Below are positions 16,754 to 25,454 of a DNA stretch of 64,000 bases, one piece after another; position 1 is the first letter of the stretch, and the number at the start of each line of letters is the position of its first letter. The stretch comes from an uncultured Clostridia bacterium. GTDB taxonomy: Bacteria; Bacillota; Clostridia; Christensenellales; Aristaeellaceae. The translations under genes and the position numbers were made by a program. Location: NCBI GenBank assembly GCA_934647305.1, contig CAKUFI010000002.1:26041-90040 (forward strand), written 5' to 3'. Under the pieces are notes generated by a model. That model was not told the origin of the DNA, ran no database searches, and saw only the letters and a list, made by a program, of their open reading frames with translations.

Positions 16754-17416
16754 ATGCAGACGATCCTGGTAATTGACGACGACGAGGCGATCGGCAACCT
16801 GGAGGAAGAGGTGCTCCGGCGCGCGGGCTACGCGGTGCTCAGGGCGTATTCGGGCACGGAGGCGCTGCTGGTGCTCAGGGAGCGCCGGCCCAACCTTGCG
16901 CTGCTCGACCTGATGCTGCCCGGCCTGTCCGGCGAGGAGCTGCTGCCCCGCCTCGAGGGGATTCCGGTGATCGTCGTGAGCGCGAAGGCGGCGGTGCAGG
17001 ACAAGGTCGATCTGCTGCTGGGCGGCGCGGCAGACTACCTGACCAAGCCGTTCGACACGCAGGAGCTGCTGGCGCGGGTGGCGGTGCGCCTGAGAGAGCG
17101 CCCGGCCTCGCCGCTGTCGGCCGTCTACACCTGCGGGAATCTCACGCTGGACACCGCCTCGCACGCGGTCTGTGCCGCCGGGCAGCCGGTTTCGCTCACC
17201 CGCACCGAATATGCCATCCTGAAGCTGCTCATCCGCAACCCGGGCCAGGTTCTCGCCAGATCCGTGCTGCTCGACCGCATCGGCGAAGACACGCCCGACT
17301 GCACCGAGCGCTCGCTCAAGCAGCACGTCAGCAACCTGCGCCGAAAGCTGCAGGAAAAGACCGGCACGGACTGCATCGAGGCGGTCTGGGGCATCGGGTT
17401 CCGGCTGAAAAACTGA
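16754..17416 (+). CDS. OmpR/PhoB-family response regulator
   Basis: Two-component regulator, 220 aa. The receiver domain has acidic DDDE at the N-terminus, the phospho-acceptor Asp in LLDLMLPGLSG (about residue 54) and conserved Lys in LTKPFDT; a winged-helix DNA-binding domain (about 125-218) ends with VWGIGFRL. Partner is probably the kinase at 19393, three genes downstream. The order regulator, ABC ATPase, ABC permease, kinase resembles antimicrobial-peptide sensing and resistance loci. Its stop codon is within a run of direct repeats that may be its own binding site. Confidence 0.92.
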   Translation: MQTILVIDDDEAIGNLEEEVLRRAGYAVLRAYSGTEALLVLRERRPNLALLDLMLPGLSGEELLPRLEGIPVIVVSAKAAVQDKVDLLLGGAADYLTKPFDTQELLARVAVRLRERPASPLSAVYTCGNLTLDTASHAVCAAGQPVSLTRTEYAILKLLIRNPGQVLARSVLLDRIGEDTPDCTERSLKQHVSNLRRKLQEKTGTDCIEAVWGIGFRLKN

Positions 17417-17468
17417 CCAGATCTTGACGCTTTTCCTGACCGGCGTCTTGACCATTGCCTGGTATACT
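17413..17468 (+). promoter_or_regulatory. Candidate OmpR-type operator (four direct repeats) and activator-type promoter
   Basis: YTGAC occurs at 17413, 17424, 17436 and 17448, spaced 11, 12 and 12 bp, one helical turn apart on the same strand. A -10 TATACT follows at 17463-17468 with no good -35. Direct repeats at about 11 bp next to a weak promoter are what PhoB/OmpR-family activators recognise. Inferred to drive the ABC-kinase genes. Confidence 0.5.
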
Positions 17469-17659
17469 GCCGGTAACAGGGCGCATCCGGAAAGGGAAGA
17501 GGCGACAGCCCGAGCGGTTTTGCCGGTTCCAGAATGGGAAACCGCAGGCTCAGCAAGGGCGAAATCGACGGTTTCCGACGTGGAAACGGTGCGAAGCACG
17601 CCGCGATGGAGTCTCATAGAGTTTTTCGGATACACCCTGACAAAAGGAGGTACCGACAG

Positions 17660-18574
17660 ATGGAATACGTGCTTGAGACAAACAACCTGTGCAAGCGCTA
17701 CCGGGGCTTCACCGCGCTCAGCGGCCTGAGCATGCATGTCCCCAAGGGCGCGATCTACGGCTTCGTGGGGCGCAACGGCGCGGGGAAAACCACCCTCATC
17801 CGCCTGATCTGCGGCCTGCAGCAGCCCACGGAGGGAAGCTACTCGCTCTACGGCGTGCGCCACACCCTTCCCGCCATCGCCCGCAGCCGCCGCAGAATGG
17901 GCGCGGTGGTGGAGACTCCCTCGATTTACATGGACATGACCGCGCGGGAAAACCTGATGCAGCAGTACCTGGTGCTGGGGCTGCCCTCGTTTGACGGAAT
18001 CGACGAGCTGCTCAGGCTGGTCGGCCTGGGCGACGCCGGCCGCAAGAAGGCGCGCAACTTTTCCCTGGGCATGCGGCAGCGGCTGGGCATCGCGATCGCG
18101 CTGGCCGGACGGCCCGACTTTCTGGCGCTGGACGAGCCGGTCAACGGCCTGGACCCCGAGGGCATCATCGAGATGCGCGAGCTGATCCTGAAGCTGAACC
18201 GCGAGCAGGGACTGACCGTGCTCATCTCCAGCCACATACTCGACGAGCTGGCGCGCCTGGCCACCCACTACGGCTTCATCGACGGCGGGCGCATGGTTCG
18301 CGAAATGAGCGCGCAGGAGCTGGAAAACGCCTCGCGCAAGTGCATGCGCCTGACCGTGTCGGACGTGAAGGCGCTGGCCCTGGCGCTGGACGAACTGGGC
18401 GCAGAGTATCGCATCCTCTCGCCCACCGAGGCACAGCTGTTCACGCCGCTCTCCGTAACCAGGCTCACCCGGGCGCTGAGCGCGCGGCAATGCGAGCTGC
18501 TGCACGTTCACGAGCAGAACGAGAGCCTCGAAAGCTTCTATATGAACCTGGTGGGAGGTGAGCACCATGCGTAA
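17660..18574 (+). CDS. ABC transporter ATP-binding protein (bacitracin/lantibiotic-type)
   Basis: Cytoplasmic ATPase, 304 aa: Walker A GRNGAGKTTLIRL, signature NFSLGMRQRLGIA (LGMRQ in place of LSGGQ, usual for this subfamily), Walker B FLALDEPVNGLD, and H-loop SSHIL. A C-terminal extension of about 90 residues is typical of BcrA/SpaF-like proteins. The ATG at 17660 follows AAAAGGAGG by 9 nt. Ends 8 bp inside the permease gene, indicating coupling. Probably exports or detaches peptide antibiotics; the substrate is inferred only from the locus type. Confidence 0.9.
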   Translation: MEYVLETNNLCKRYRGFTALSGLSMHVPKGAIYGFVGRNGAGKTTLIRLICGLQQPTEGSYSLYGVRHTLPAIARSRRRMGAVVETPSIYMDMTARENLMQQYLVLGLPSFDGIDELLRLVGLGDAGRKKARNFSLGMRQRLGIAIALAGRPDFLALDEPVNGLDPEGIIEMRELILKLNREQGLTVLISSHILDELARLATHYGFIDGGRMVREMSAQELENASRKCMRLTVSDVKALALALDELGAEYRILSPTEAQLFTPLSVTRLTRALSARQCELLHVHEQNESLESFYMNLVGGEHHA

Positions 18575-19382
18575 GCTGCTTCGCGCCAACTTCTATCGCC
18601 TGAAAAAGAGCCTGCTGCTCCTGCTGTGCGCCGCGGCGGCCTGCCTGCTGTCCCTGATCGTCATGATCGGCATTCATCCGGACGGCGAGAACCTGGGGAC
18701 GCTCGACGAGATCCTGCTGCAGCCCTTCCCCTTCCTGGTGCTGATCGAGGCGGTGTTTATCAGCCTGTTCCTGGGCGCGGAATATCAGGACGGCACGCTG
18801 CGCAACAAGCTGATCGTCGGCCACAGCCGCAGTCAGGTCTACCTCGCCTCACTGGCCGCTGCCCTTGCGGGCTGCCTGGCCGTCATGGGCGGCTGGCTGC
18901 TGAGCGCCGCGTTCGGCGCGGTTAAGTTCGGCTGGTTCGTCTCCCCCGCCCGATCTGTTTTGCAGGCTGCGCTGCTGATCGCGATGATCGCCGTAGCAAA
19001 CGCCGCCGTTTTGACGTTGCTGGGCATGCTCTGCACCAACCGCGCCTATGGCGCCGTCGCAGCCATACTGCTCATGCTGGGCCTGATCGTGCTCTCCAGC
19101 AGCCTGTACAACGCGCTTTCCGAGCCGGAAATGGCCTCCAGCATGGCGCTCGGCGCGAACGGCTTCGAGATGACCGAGCCTGAGCCCAATCCGGCGTACG
19201 TCTCCGGCTGGCGGCGCGCGGTCTATCAGTTTGCCGTGGACACGCTGCCCTTCGGCCAGTCCATCCTGCTGACCAATCAGGAGATTACGCGTCCGGTGCT
19301 GTCGCTGTGCGGCTCGGGCTGCATCGCGCTGTTCTCCACGCTGGCTGGAATGTTTTTCTTCCGCCGCAAGGACCTGAAATAA
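18567..19382 (+). CDS. ABC-2 type permease subunit
   Basis: Integral membrane partner of the preceding ATPase, 271 aa, six predicted helices; early LGAEYQDGTLRNKLIVG is a family hallmark of bacitracin/lantibiotic immunity permeases (the G-rich coupling region). The start is the ATG at 18567 with GGGAGG upstream; a GTG at 18558 overlaps that site and is less likely. Followed after 10 bp by the sensor kinase. Confidence 0.87.
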   Translation: MRKLLRANFYRLKKSLLLLLCAAAACLLSLIVMIGIHPDGENLGTLDEILLQPFPFLVLIEAVFISLFLGAEYQDGTLRNKLIVGHSRSQVYLASLAAALAGCLAVMGGWLLSAAFGAVKFGWFVSPARSVLQAALLIAMIAVANAAVLTLLGMLCTNRAYGAVAAILLMLGLIVLSSSLYNALSEPEMASSMALGANGFEMTEPEPNPAYVSGWRRAVYQFAVDTLPFGQSILLTNQEITRPVLSLCGSGCIALFSTLAGMFFFRRKDLK

Positions 19383-19392
19383 GGAGGCATTC

Positions 19393-20283
19393 ATGCAGAT
19401 CGGCTGGATTGTGCTGACCGGCGCGCTGGCGCTGACCGTACTCGTGCTGCTTGTGCGGCTGTGTTCCCTGCGCCATGCCCTGCGCGAGCTCACGGACGAG
19501 CTGGATGAAAAGCTGCGCACGGACACCAACACGCTGATCTCTCTTTCCAGCGGCGATCGTTCGGCCCGTGCGCTGGCTGCCAGGCTCAACGGGCAGCTTC
19601 GGGCGCTTCGGGCCGAGCGTCTTCGTCTCCAGATGGGTGACGCAAGGCTCAAGGCGGACGTCGCGAACGTCTGCCACGACCTGCGCACCCCGCTGACCGC
19701 CGTCTGCGGCTACCTCGACCTGCTCTCGCAGGAAGAGCTTCCCGCCCGGGCCGAGCAGTACCTGGCCGTGATCCGCGAGCGCACGAACGCCCTGCGCGAC
19801 CTGACCGAGGAAATGCTGCGCTATTCCGTCGCCGCCTCGACCGCCGAGCAGCTGCACATCGAGCCGGTCTGCCTGAACGACGTGCTGGAAGAGAGCCTGG
19901 CCGGGCTTTACGCCGTGCTGACCGAGCGGGGAATTGCGCCCTCCGTTTCGCTGCCCGAGGAAAAGGTGATTCGCCGGCTGGATCGGCAGGCGCTTCGCCG
20001 CGTGCTGGACAACATCCTGATGAACGCCGCGCGCTACTCAGACGGTGACCTGGTCGTCGAGCTCTCGCCCGGCGGTTCCATCGCCTTCGAAAACGGGGCG
20101 CGCAGCCTCGGCCGCGTACAGGCAGAACGGCTCTTCGACCGCTTCTTCAGCGTGCAGTCGGCCGGCGGCTCAACCGGGCTGGGCCTGTCCATTGCCCGCC
20201 TTCTGACCGAAAAGATGGGCGGACGCGTTTCCGCCGCCTGCCGCGAAGGTCGCCTCTGCGTGCGCGTCGAATTTCCCGCCTGA
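19393..20283 (+). CDS. Sensor histidine kinase of the ABC-linked two-component system
   Basis: Membrane kinase, 296 aa, with a single N-terminal helix and almost no extracytoplasmic sensing domain, so the signal probably comes through the ABC transporter or membrane. H-box NVCHDLRTPLTAVCGYLDLL (His near residue 96), N-box NILMNAARYS and G-box STGLGLSIARLL are all present. Partner of the regulator at 16754. Last gene of the operon, followed by a terminator. Confidence 0.9.
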   Translation: MQIGWIVLTGALALTVLVLLVRLCSLRHALRELTDELDEKLRTDTNTLISLSSGDRSARALAARLNGQLRALRAERLRLQMGDARLKADVANVCHDLRTPLTAVCGYLDLLSQEELPARAEQYLAVIRERTNALRDLTEEMLRYSVAASTAEQLHIEPVCLNDVLEESLAGLYAVLTERGIAPSVSLPEEKVIRRLDRQALRRVLDNILMNAARYSDGDLVVELSPGGSIAFENGARSLGRVQAERLFDRFFSVQSAGGSTGLGLSIARLLTEKMGGRVSAACREGRLCVRVEFPA

Positions 20284-20289
20284 CCCCGG

Positions 20290-20317
20290 CCCCGAGATTC
20301 AGCTCGAGGGCTTTTTT
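20290..20317 (+). terminator. Terminator of the kinase operon
   Basis: CCCCGAG pairs with CTCGAGGG (one bulge), then C and TTTTTT. Confidence 0.6.
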
Positions 20318-20637
20318 CGTTCAGGTCGTGCATCCCGTGCCCTTTGTTTCCTTTCAGGTGCCGACTGCACCTGAAGCGCAACACGAAATGCGTTTCCGAG
20401 TCTTTTTCGCGCAGGCTGCGTCCCCCTTTTCTCTCATCAGCTCAGGATTCGGCTGCCCTCTCGCAGCCAGTCCACACGGCATGTGCCATCTAAACAAAAA
20501 GGCGCACAGAAGCCTGTACACCGTCCTCTTTTCACAGTTTTCTTAGCCAAATAGACCCTCTGTTCTGCCTGTTTTCAGGCGCGTTCGTTAGACGCACCGC
20601 AAACAGTCAAACTGCAACAAGGCACAATGCCATAGAC
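20318..20637. other. Intergenic region without recognised features
   Basis: Between convergent operons. No start with a ribosome binding site, no strong hairpin and no repeat-family member was seen. Confidence 0.5.
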
Positions 20638-20669
20638 AAAGCGCAACCCGCTTTCGCGAGCCGCGCTTT
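20638..20669 (-). terminator. Hairpin after the sortase gene
   Basis: Minus strand: AAAGCGC and GCGCTTT arms enclosing a second GC-rich stem with GAAA loop, directly after the stop codon. The T-tract is weak, so termination is probable rather than certain. Confidence 0.5.
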
Positions 20670-20674
20670 CGGTA

Positions 20675-21655
20675 TTACTGCTGCACCTGTTCAAACAGCT
20701 GCATGATCTGCTCCTCGGTCTCATCCTCACGCAGCAGGCGCGCCGTCAGCAGATAGCGGCCGTCGTCGTGGGTGTAGGAGCAGGTGACCAGCGTGATGAG
20801 CTGATCGTCCGCGTTCACGTCGAGCGGAATGTCGTAGGTCGACTTGCGAAGCATCGCGTCGATGAAGTTCTGCTTCTCTTCCGGCGTGTCGAAATTGAAC
20901 TCGGTGATCTTGATGTAGCTGGGGTCGGTGGGGGTCATGGACGCGTCGAACAGCGACACGAGCACGTACTTGCGCGGCTCGCTCTCCCAGGCATACTGCA
21001 GCGAAATGATCGGGTACTGCCGCAGGAAGGAGACGTCACGATAGGCCTTCAGCGTGCCGAACATGGAGCCGTTCTTCATGTTGTGGCCGTAGATCAGCAT
21101 GTGGTCGTCGCTCATGTCGGAGTTGTTGCGCTCGTCCAGGAAGATCGAACCCGCGCTGCTGTACGCGCCATAGAAGTCGTGATCCATATAGAACTTGTTG
21201 TCGCGGTAGAGCACAGGCAGGTCGATGTCCTTACCGGCCTTGATCCAGCCGATCAGGTCGCTGTTCTGGGCATAGAGCTGCTCGAACTGCGGCTGAAGGG
21301 CGGGCACGGCGGGCTCAGTGACGACGGGCTGCTGCGCGTCGAGGTTCTGCTGGGCGGGAACCGCGGTACCGGCAGGCTCAGCGGTCGCGGTGGGCTCGGC
21401 GGTCGGGACGCTGGTCGCGGCCGAGGCGAGCTGCTGCGGGGCCTGGGTTGCGGTTGGGAGCTCGGTGACAGTGTTCTGGGCGGTGGAAAACTGGTCCTGA
21501 AGGCTTGAATTGACCTTCTTCACGTGTTTATCCGCCAGAATGAGCACGCCAAAGTACACGCAGCCCATAATCAGAACGATGGTCGAGCAGACTTTCAGCG
21601 TATCCCGCACCTTATCGGCGAAGGATTCGCGATGCTTTCGATTTTTGTGTGCCAT
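20675..21655 (-). CDS. srtB: Class B sortase
   Basis: Membrane-anchored transpeptidase (326 aa) that links surface proteins to peptidoglycan. It has one N-terminal helix (about residues 17-37), then a low-complexity Thr/Ala/Pro linker, then the catalytic domain with LPVLYRDNKFYMDHDFYG, GSIFLDERN, catalytic His in LIYGHNM (near 188), catalytic Cys in TLVTCSY (near 293) and Arg in LLTARLL. The linker is longer than usual. Its likely substrate is the VPKTG protein at 21796, from which it is separated by a terminator. Confidence 0.93.
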   Translation of the reverse strand: MAHKNRKHRESFADKVRDTLKVCSTIVLIMGCVYFGVLILADKHVKKVNSSLQDQFSTAQNTVTELPTATQAPQQLASAATSVPTAEPTATAEPAGTAVPAQQNLDAQQPVVTEPAVPALQPQFEQLYAQNSDLIGWIKAGKDIDLPVLYRDNKFYMDHDFYGAYSSAGSIFLDERNNSDMSDDHMLIYGHNMKNGSMFGTLKAYRDVSFLRQYPIISLQYAWESEPRKYVLVSLFDASMTPTDPSYIKITEFNFDTPEEKQNFIDAMLRKSTYDIPLDVNADDQLITLVTCSYTHDDGRYLLTARLLREDETEEQIMQLFEQVQQ

Positions 21656-21696
21656 CTGCTGCGCACCTCCAGAAAATGGTAGAGAATGGATTATTC

Positions 21697-21732
21697 AAAA
21701 GATCCCGGAAGCATACTGGACGCTTCCGGGAT
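21697..21732 (-). terminator. Terminator after the VPKTG protein gene
   Basis: Perfect 11-bp stem ATCCCGGAAGC / GCTTCCGGGAT with a 9-nt loop, followed on the minus strand by a TTTT tract. Its loop GTCCAGTAT resembles the dispersed repeat loop, so it may be a repeat hairpin used as a terminator. Confidence 0.7.
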
Positions 21733-21795
21733 GGGGCTTTGACAGGCATCAGAGGTTTTCACGGGGAAAACCAGAGAATGCTGTATGCGGGGTGA

Positions 21796-22317
21796 TTACT
21801 TGCTCACCTTGCGGCTCAGCACCAGGCAAGCGCCAGCCAGGAGCATCAGGCCACCCATCACGTACACGGCGTTGGCGGAATCGCCAGTCTTCGGCACGTC
21901 AGAGGAGGGAGTCTTGGTGGGGCGAGCGGTGGGACGCTGAGTGGGAGCGGTGGTCGGGGCCTGAGTGGGGGCCTCAGTGGGCGCGACGGTGGGCTCCTCG
22001 GTGGGGGCGGGAGTCGCGGTGGGGGCCTCGGTCACGGGAACCTCGGTCGCCGCACCGGGCACGGTGAAGGTGTCCTTGTTGCCGGCCAGGTCACGGAAGA
22101 TGACGACATCGCCGGGCTTCACGTTAGTAGTGGTACCAGTCGCCTGAGCGCCAACCTGGGTGCCGCCAACGTAGACACCAACGGTGCCTTCGTAGTCGGT
22201 CACGTTCCAGGACAGAACGCCATCCTTGTAGGAAGCGTTGGCCGTCAGGGCGAAAGCGCTGGTCGCCAGGGCGAACATCAGCACCAGAGCCAGAACGATA
22301 GTAGTAATTTTCTTCAT
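21796..22317 (-). CDS. Small cell-wall-anchored surface protein (VPKTG sorting signal)
   Basis: 173 aa. Cleavable signal peptide (about residues 1-24, ending SAFA), a compact domain of about 65 residues (NASYKDGVLSWNVTDY..), a Pro/Thr repeat stalk rich in APT and PTE, then DVPKTGD, a hydrophobic helix and the basic tail RKVSK. This is a complete sorting signal of LPXTG type with V at the first position. Function unknown; probably a structural or adhesive wall protein. Located 32 bp after the large CxxC-repeat gene. Confidence 0.88.
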   Translation of the reverse strand: MKKITTIVLALVLMFALATSAFALTANASYKDGVLSWNVTDYEGTVGVYVGGTQVGAQATGTTTNVKPGDVVIFRDLAGNKDTFTVPGAATEVPVTEAPTATPAPTEEPTVAPTEAPTQAPTTAPTQRPTARPTKTPSSDVPKTGDSANAVYVMGGLMLLAGACLVLSRKVSK

Positions 22318-22349
22318 GTTTTGGTTCTCCTTGCTTAGTTATTGACCAA

Positions 22350-24959
22350 TTACTTGATCACGTAGCCGTAGTTGGAGAAGTCACCCAGCTGCATGCTGTC
22401 AGCGTTCTTCTCGCCGGTGACGATCACAAGAACCTCAGTCAGCTTGGTGCCAGCGGGAGCCTTCATGCCCTTCATGTCGAAGGTGCCGTCGGCCGCGATG
22501 ACACGGGTATCTTCAGAGACCCACTTGGAATTGTTGGCGCCAGTCCAGGTCCAACGGATGTAGGCATAGCGGGTGCCGAAGATGGAGGTGGGCACCAGAG
22601 AATCCTTCAGAGTGACCTTGCCGGTGCCTTCGGTACGAGCGCCGTAGGTAACCTTGGACAGGTCGATGTTGTACTTCTCAGCGGTGAACTCCATGGTCTT
22701 GGTGTCGCCGCACAGAGAGCAGGTATACACCCAAGCCTTCTTGGCAGCGTCCCAGGTGGTCACGTAGTTGTGGTTCTTGGTGTCGACAACGGCCTTGTAC
22801 AGGGCGTGGCAGTGCTTGCACTCGAAGTAGCCTTCGCCAGGATTCTTGCAGGTAGCTTCCTTACCGGTCTCGACATAGCGGGGCTCAGTCGTGGTGGCCT
22901 CATGCTTGATCTTGATCTCGGTCTTACGCTCCTCAGTCTGGGCGCACTTGGTGCAGTAGTAGTGGCCGGTGATGACAACCTTGCAGTTCGCATCATCAAC
23001 CTTGACGGGGGCAGCGGCGGTGTAGCCAGCGCCGAAGCCTTCGTACATGGTGCCAGCCGCGTAGTTCGTGGTGTCGAGCTTCCAGTTGTGCTCGCTGCCG
23101 GCCTTGTTCTCAACGGTGATCAGGGTGCAGCACTTGGAGCAGTAGTACTGGAGACGGCCTTCCTTGGCGCAGTCGGTCCACTTGATGTTCTCGGGGATGA
23201 AGCCGCCGGGAACGGTCTTCTTGGTGAAGGTCACGTTGTACTGGGTCTTCACGTCGGCGTCTTTGGCAACCACATGGCCCAGTTCGCCAGTGATGGTCTC
23301 GGTCTCACCGCAGTAGTTGCAGGTCTTGGTGGTGACGGTGGGCTTGGTGCAGGTGCCTTCCTTCACGGTCTCCGACCACTTGTGGCCCAGAGCGGGGATG
23401 ACCTCAGACCACTTGTAGCCGCAGTGCTTGCAGGTGAAGGTGCGGGTGCCGGCCTTGGTGCAGGTCGCGGCGACGATCTCGGTCTTCTTGGGGTCGGCCT
23501 CGTGGTCTTTCTTGGGCAGGGTGCGCAGTTCAGTGTAGGTGCAGTTGGCGTTCTTGCACTTCACGAGCGCGGTGCCTTCCTTGGTGCAGGTGGCCGCTTC
23601 GTAGGGGATCATGTGATCCAGATCCAGGTTGTGCTTCTCAACCTTGCCATCCACTGTCTTGGTCTGAGCGCAGTAGGCGCATTCGATGGTGATGGTAAAG
23701 GGCTGGCAAATAGCAATGTGATTGATGCCGTTGTCAGTCGCGGTAACCACGTAAGTGGTGGGCTTCAGTTCGCCGTACTTCTGCTGAGTATAGGAAACAA
23801 TCGCAGCGCCCTTCTCGGTGTCAAACTCATGCTCCAGGGTCAGAGCATCGCCTTCCACTTCGGCCTTGCAGTTGCCGCACACATACTTCACCGCAACGGG
23901 AATGGTGCAGTCAGCCTGATGATGTTCCTTCACAAAGGTCTTCCACTGCTCCGTGGTGATCGCAGTGCCGGCCACAGGGAACTCAACCTCATGCTCCTCG
24001 CCGTCATAGTCAACATAATTGACCTTCGCAGCAACGAAGTTGTGCTTGATAGCGGGGATAACAGCAGTCCAGGACTTGCCGCAATCCAGGCAGGTCACGA
24101 TCATGTGGCCGGCCTCGGTGCAGGTAGCGGACTTGTAGTCCACCTCAACGCCCTTCTTCTTGCCGTACACGTCGGAGTGGGGATAGACGCCGGTGATAAC
24201 CTGCTTGCCATCCTTGTAGGTGTGGCCAGGCTTGACAACGTACTCGCCCTTCTCGTTCATGTCGAAGAAGTAAGCGATGAAAGCAGCGAACTGAGCGTCG
24301 TCCTTGGTGTGGGTCAGAGCGGGGAGCTCCTTCAGGGTGTAGGGCTTGTTGGGGTTGTAGGCGCCGCAGCCGTTCTTGCAGTAGTAGGCTACGCCTTCAT
24401 AGCCGGCCTCGGTGCAGGTGGGGGCCTTGGTGCTGGTCACGGAGTTCTCAGAATAGTCATGGCCCAGGGGCTTGCCTTCGTTCACAGAAGGATCAACGAC
24501 CATCTGACGATCCTTGCAGCGGGTGCACTCGACTTCCTTGGTCGCGGCGGCGGTGCAGGTCGCGGGGGTCTTCTTGCCGTCCTTGACGTCCTGATAGTCA
24601 TGGCCGAGCATAGGCTTGGTTTCCACGGTGTACTCGACCTTCTCGTCCTTGCACACGGAGCAGCCCACGAAGGTGGTCAGCTCGGGGGTGGTGCAGGTCG
24701 CCGCGACGATCATCTTCACGGTGCCGCCCTGATGGCCGGTCGCCTTGACGATCCTCTCGACCTCGTTATGGCAACGGTTGCACTTCCAAATCTCAAGACC
24801 GTCCTCGGTGCAGGTAGCGGCCTTCTTGACAGTGGGCGTCACGCCCGTAAAGTCATGATTAGTACACGGAGTTTCGCCTTCCGCGCCGGCAAAGCTGAAG
24901 CAGCTCAGAGCCATCAGCAGAGCCAGAACCAGAGCAAGAAACTTCTTCATAAGCTTCAA
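22350..24959 (-). CDS. Large exported cysteine-rich repeat protein
   Basis: 869 aa. The signal peptide spans about residues 1-26 (ending FAGA). The rest is about 13-14 imperfect repeats of roughly 45-70 residues with the pattern ATCT..G.....C..C........GH, as in ATCTKAGTRTFTCKHCGYKW followed by a GH. Each repeat offers a Cys-x2-Cys plus a third Cys and a His, so metal binding or disulfide bonding is likely. Such repeats are known in gut Clostridia surface proteins without defined function. No sorting signal, membrane helix or wall-binding module is visible at the C-terminus, so retention in the wall is unexplained. It heads the operon that contains the VPKTG protein. Confidence 0.8.
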   Translation of the reverse strand: MKLMKKFLALVLALLMALSCFSFAGAEGETPCTNHDFTGVTPTVKKAATCTEDGLEIWKCNRCHNEVERIVKATGHQGGTVKMIVAATCTTPELTTFVGCSVCKDEKVEYTVETKPMLGHDYQDVKDGKKTPATCTAAATKEVECTRCKDRQMVVDPSVNEGKPLGHDYSENSVTSTKAPTCTEAGYEGVAYYCKNGCGAYNPNKPYTLKELPALTHTKDDAQFAAFIAYFFDMNEKGEYVVKPGHTYKDGKQVITGVYPHSDVYGKKKGVEVDYKSATCTEAGHMIVTCLDCGKSWTAVIPAIKHNFVAAKVNYVDYDGEEHEVEFPVAGTAITTEQWKTFVKEHHQADCTIPVAVKYVCGNCKAEVEGDALTLEHEFDTEKGAAIVSYTQQKYGELKPTTYVVTATDNGINHIAICQPFTITIECAYCAQTKTVDGKVEKHNLDLDHMIPYEAATCTKEGTALVKCKNANCTYTELRTLPKKDHEADPKKTEIVAATCTKAGTRTFTCKHCGYKWSEVIPALGHKWSETVKEGTCTKPTVTTKTCNYCGETETITGELGHVVAKDADVKTQYNVTFTKKTVPGGFIPENIKWTDCAKEGRLQYYCSKCCTLITVENKAGSEHNWKLDTTNYAAGTMYEGFGAGYTAAAPVKVDDANCKVVITGHYYCTKCAQTEERKTEIKIKHEATTTEPRYVETGKEATCKNPGEGYFECKHCHALYKAVVDTKNHNYVTTWDAAKKAWVYTCSLCGDTKTMEFTAEKYNIDLSKVTYGARTEGTGKVTLKDSLVPTSIFGTRYAYIRWTWTGANNSKWVSEDTRVIAADGTFDMKGMKAPAGTKLTEVLVIVTGEKNADSMQLGDFSNYGYVIK

Positions 24960-25175
24960 TCTCCTCTTTCTTGGTTGTAGTTAGAACTCCGTCAGGTTCG
25001 GCAGGGACCTCTCCCGGGTGCAGCAGCCCCACACTGGCATCCAGAAGTAGACAATCTACACACTCCTTTCCTCTAGGATTGTCGCGGAAGAATGTTACTT
25101 CTTCACGTGACGCAACAAACAGTCGTCCTGCGTCATTAGGGAAAGTATCTATGCCTGCCCCTAATAGAATTCTGT
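24960..25175 (-). promoter_or_regulatory. Long structured 5' leader of the CxxC-repeat gene
   Basis: About 215 nt between the predicted transcription start and the ATG. Minus strand contains a TGACGCA..TGCGTCA hairpin (near 25094-25121), a GTAGATTGTCTAC palindrome (near 25043), and a GC-rich segment GCACCCGGGAGAGGTCCC. It matches no riboswitch consensus I can recall. Could be an mRNA-stabilising leader or an undescribed regulatory RNA. Confidence 0.45.
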
Positions 25176-25181
25176 ACGCTT

Positions 25182-25210
25182 ATTATAGATCAAAACCTGG
25201 AAATCCGCAA
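25182..25210 (-). promoter_or_regulatory. Promoter for the surface-protein operon
   Basis: Minus strand: TTGCGG, 17 bp, TATAAT. AT-rich sequence with an A-tract (UP-element-like) lies upstream (25216-25270). Confidence 0.72.
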
Positions 25211-25427
25211 CCCTATTTGGCCCATTTTTTGAAATTTTTCTCTTTTTTTTCAAAAGTGGATAGAGTTTATTGCAAATCATCGGAGGCAGCGTACAATTTT
25301 GCAGGTTTCGCCGTCATTGTGACACGTCCGCAATCTCTGGGGCCCGGTTTTTTGCGGCGAGAGACGCAGTTTTGTTGGAGTTGTCACAGGTCTGAAATAC
25401 TTTCGACATCAGTCTGCGGCAGGCAGT

Positions 25428-25446
25428 GAAAACAGACCACGGTCTG
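25428..25446 (-). terminator. Palindromic terminator after the HMA gene
   Basis: CAGACC/GGTCTG palindrome followed on the minus strand by a TTTT tract, 9 bp after the stop codon. Confidence 0.45.
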
Positions 25447-25454
25447 CTTTGGCC

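Noticed and set aside
22770..24980. Long plus-strand frame opposite the Cys-rich protein
   Set aside because: Low-complexity Gly/Val/Leu translation produced by the repeat structure of the real gene.
24984..25050. Plus-strand AACTCCGTCAGGTTCGGCAG resembles the conserved core of bacterial SRP RNA
   Set aside because: The GGAA tetraloop and AGCAGC side do not line up, and the flanks do not form the long SRP helix; the segment lies in the leader of an oppositely transcribed gene.
24990..25070. Possible glycine or cobalamin riboswitch in the surface-operon leader
   Set aside because: A few shared words such as GGGAGAG and CCGAA occur, but the ordered conserved boxes of either aptamer are absent.
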